This document shows positions 63,467-64,000 of a stretch of 64,000 nucleotides of DNA, piece after piece. The notes below the pieces were generated by a model. The model saw only the letters and a list, made by a program, of their open reading frames with translations, searched no databases and was not told the DNA's origin. The DNA is taken from assembly GCA_022316685.1 (NCBI GenBank), contig JAKJHU010000039.1:3162001-3226000 (forward strand), in the 5' to 3' direction. The stretch comes from Progne subis subis (Eukaryota; Chordata; Aves; Passeriformes; Hirundinidae). The stretch's first letter is position 1; every line of letters starts with the position of its first letter. A program made the position numbers and the translations under genes.

Positions 63467-63604
63467 TCTGTGGCAAGCGTTACAAGAACAGGCCTGGGCT
63501 GAGCTACCACTATGCTCACACCCACCTCGCCAGCGAAGAAGGTGACGAAGCCCGCGAGCAGGAGACCCGCTCTTCCCCTGTCCACCGAAATGAAAACCAC
63601 AAAC
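63467..63604 (+). CDS. DPF3: DPF3 exon 7: C2H2 zinc finger and following linker
   Basis: This 138-nt exon encodes the rest of the C2H2 finger, [19 protein letters not shown], then [18 protein letters not shown] and VHRNENHK. With Cys of exon 6 the finger is C-x2-C-x12-H-x4-H (about residues 200-221), the Kruppel-like arrangement shared by DPF1-3. LASEEGDEA and HRNENHK match DPF3; DPF2 reads LAEEEGED. The acceptor is TTTCCATCCAG and the donor AAAC|GTGAGT. The exon ends with the first base of a codon, in phase 1. The tandem PHD fingers that bind modified histones, and the exons that distinguish short and long DPF3 isoforms, lie beyond the window. Confidence 0.96.
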
Positions 63605-64000
63605 GTGAGTAGGATTTTCCCTTTGCCTCTGAGATCCTTTGCAGGGGTGTTGCCTCCACCCTGTCTTTGCCTTGGGGAGGCTGGTGTTATTTCCTGGCTC
63701 AGTTATGAGTGATTGGGACCTGGATGCTTGGAGCTAATCAGCCACAGCTCACATGGGTGCTGGCTCAGCTAGTCAGAAATTCATTTCAAACCCAGCATTA
63801 TCTCTGCAGCAAGTCACTTTTCCATTACTTCTCCTGTGGGGAGGAGGTGGCAAGGAGAAGGGGGGGAAAAGAAGGGATGCCCAACCTGCCCATCATCAAG
63901 CAGCCTTCCAGTGGCTCCTAGTAAGGATATCAAAGAAATATACATCCAGTAGTTTCAGGGGGCTGCCTTTGTTTTGCCTTTAAATAAAAGATACTTGTCA
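63605..64000 (+). other. DPF3: DPF3 intron 7 (5' part)
   Basis: Intron sequence starting at the GTGAGT donor and running off the end of the window. Only short chance open frames are seen. Confidence 0.9.

Overview
The window is vertebrate nuclear DNA, most likely from a bird. It contains one recognisable protein-coding gene, split by introns, on the + strand. Its exons encode the N-terminal half of DPF3 (BAF45c), a subunit of the BAF (SWI/SNF) chromatin-remodelling complex. The bird assignment rests on a CR1 LINE remnant as the only clear transposon, low interspersed-repeat density, compact introns and CpG-depleted intronic DNA. A crocodilian or turtle cannot be excluded.

Layout: 1-15299 is intron sequence upstream of the first visible coding exon; the start-codon exon and promoter lie outside the window. 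Six constitutive coding exons follow, at 15300-15460, 20414-20521, 45332-45459, 49243-49338, 54026-54104 and 63467-63604. Numbered as exons 2-7 (assuming one short upstream coding exon), they keep one frame through every junction and run from the Requiem N-terminal domain, through an acidic/basic linker, to the C2H2 zinc finger. The PHD-finger exons are downstream, outside the window. Intron 3 (24.8 kb) holds the CR1 element (about 23930-24765), a GC-rich CpG islet with CTCF-, NF-kB- and E2F-like motifs (about 27184-27345), a 49-nt poly-T tract, and a 1.07-kb minisatellite of 17- and 23-bp units (35586-36658).

The most interesting signal is an apparent additional 42-nt cassette exon at 54415-54456. 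It is in frame with exons 6 and 7 and would place 14 residues between the two zinc-binding cysteines of the C2H2 finger. Its peptide resembles an alternative insert I recall in the paralogue DPF2. It follows a roughly 100-nt pyrimidine-rich tract, with two TGCATG motifs further upstream, as in exons regulated by PTB and RBFOX proteins. Other points are a GTNNGT tandem splice donor at exon 2, a possible 39-nt exon in intron 5, and the minisatellite, which is open in all three forward frames and carries many splice-site-like junctions.

I found no rRNA, tRNA, CRISPR array or second protein-coding gene. The many other short open frames look like chance frames in intron DNA.
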